Assembly (NCBI GenBank): GCA_016179225.1
Contig: JACORV010000122.1
Span: 1 to 37,849 of the forward strand
Length of the DNA: 37,849 nt
Reading direction: 5' to 3'
Origin: Gemmatimonadota bacterium
Lineage (GTDB): Bacteria > Gemmatimonadota > Gemmatimonadetes > Gemmatimonadales > JACORV01
Part shown: positions 35,656 to 37,849 of the stretch, in pieces
How positions within the stretch are numbered: the first letter of the stretch is position 1
How the letters are laid out: each line of letters starts with the position of its first letter
Notes under the pieces: model-generated
Databases searched by the model: none
Seen by the model: only the letters and a program-made list of their open reading frames with translations
What the model was told of the DNA's origin: nothing
Translations under genes and position numbers: made by a program

Positions 35656-36288
35656 GTGGCGGACGTCACGGCGCTGGCGCCGGAGCCCGCGGGCAGCGGG
35701 ATCCGCGTCGAGGTGGACGGCGGGCCGTTCGCCACGGTGTCCGCCGAGGACGTCCGCGAGCTCCGGCTCGCGGTGGGAGAGGCGCTCGACGACGGGCGCC
35801 TCTCGTCGCTGGTGGCGCGAGCCGAGGTCTTTTCGGCGCGCACGGTGGCGCTGCGCATCCTGGCGGCCCGCGCGCTCCCCTCGCGCGAAGTGGCGCGCCG
35901 GCTGATGCGGAAGGGGCACGCGCGCGAGGCGGCCGAGGCTGCGGTGCGCGCGCTGGTGGAGGTGAGGCTGATCGACGACGCCGAGTTCGCGCGGCACTAC
36001 GCGCGGACCCGTGCGCGCCGCTCGCGGTTCGGGCCGGGCCGTCTGGCGGGGGACCTGCGGCGCCTGGGCCTAGCCGAGCGCGAGGCGGAGGCGGCGGTGC
36101 GGGACGCGCTGGCGGACGACGGCATCGACCCCGGGGCGCTGCTGCGCGAGGCGGCCGCGAAGAAGATGCGCGCGCTCGCCGGGCTCGACGCTGCCACCAA
36201 GCGACGCCGTCTCAAGGCCTATCTCCTGCGTCGCGGATTCGCCGTGACCGACGTCATCGAGGTGGTGAAGGAGGCGCTGGCGGGCTAG
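35656..36288 (+). CDS. recX: RecA regulatory protein RecX
   Basis: 210-aa helical protein that binds RecA filaments and limits their growth. The three-helix tandem repeats of the family are seen at about 60-205: ALRILAARALPSREVARRLMRKG, VEVRLIDDAEFARHYARTRAR, FGPGRLAGDLRRLGLAERE and RRRLKAYLLRRGFAVTDVIEVV. The first 50 residues (beta-rich, with VEVDGGPFATVSAEDV) are an N-terminal extension seen in some RecX proteins. The GTG start directly abuts the recA stop. Confidence 0.93.
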   Translation: MADVTALAPEPAGSGIRVEVDGGPFATVSAEDVRELRLAVGEALDDGRLSSLVARAEVFSARTVALRILAARALPSREVARRLMRKGHAREAAEAAVRALVEVRLIDDAEFARHYARTRARRSRFGPGRLAGDLRRLGLAEREAEAAVRDALADDGIDPGALLREAAAKKMRALAGLDAATKRRRLKAYLLRRGFAVTDVIEVVKEALAG

Positions 36289-36302
36289 ATTTTGCAGGCT
36301 CT

Positions 36303-37849
<1,547 letters not shown>

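Overview
The window looks like chromosomal DNA of a high-GC, Gram-negative-type (diderm) bacterium. It carries a complete Tol-Pal cluster, an LptD-like outer-membrane protein, SurA/PpiD-like foldase, several lipoproteins, Tat translocase genes and PilT. GC is very high, GTG starts are common, genes are packed and nearly all lie on the + strand. Gene content and order (recA-recX-alaS, tolQRAB-pal-cpoB, LysM and TPR proteins) suggest Gemmatimonadota or a neighbouring phylum; this is inferred from gene style, not proven. No rRNA, tRNA, CRISPR array, IS element or prophage was seen.

Layout: (1) 1-2.6 kb, end of uvrB, then tsaE-tsaB-rimI (t6A tRNA modification and N-acetylation). (2) 2.6-4.4 kb, ssb with a strong promoter and an overlapping LysM protein, closed by a 15-bp hairpin. 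(3) 4.5-14 kb, an envelope operon: sugar epimerase, tolQ-tolR-tolA-tolB-pal-cpoB, tatC, lptD-like, each overlapping or abutting the next. (4) 14.1-18.5 kb, a Fn3 lipoprotein, then hutU (broken by an in-frame TAG) and hutI of histidine degradation. (5) 18.5-26.1 kb, two large TPR proteins with acidic disordered linkers around a polyprenyl synthase, a small membrane protein, tatA and a minus-strand PpiD/SurA-like foldase. (6) 26.1-33.9 kb, aroQ-pepP-accB-pilT-accC-comB-like-ftsK, one tightly coupled run in which pilT sits between the two acetyl-CoA carboxylase genes. (7) 34-37.8 kb, yraN, recA-recX and the 5' part of alaS.

The most unusual content is repeat DNA. A palindromic element of about 72-76 nt, with a conserved 20-nt loop and 26-28-bp arms, is inserted in frame inside protein genes: once in hutI and twice in alaS. 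All three copies are read in the same frame and encode a GGRTARRAPAV-like peptide. The arms differ between copies but stay self-complementary, so they co-vary. Two further long palindromes of different sequence sit in the linkers of accB and ftsK. Separately, many gene junctions carry locus-specific short tandem repeats (period 7-13 nt), often followed by their own reverse complement, giving large imperfect hairpins. Some run into signal-peptide codons (tolB, pal) or end directly at a start codon (tsaB, hutU, pepP). Neither class matches an element family I can name.
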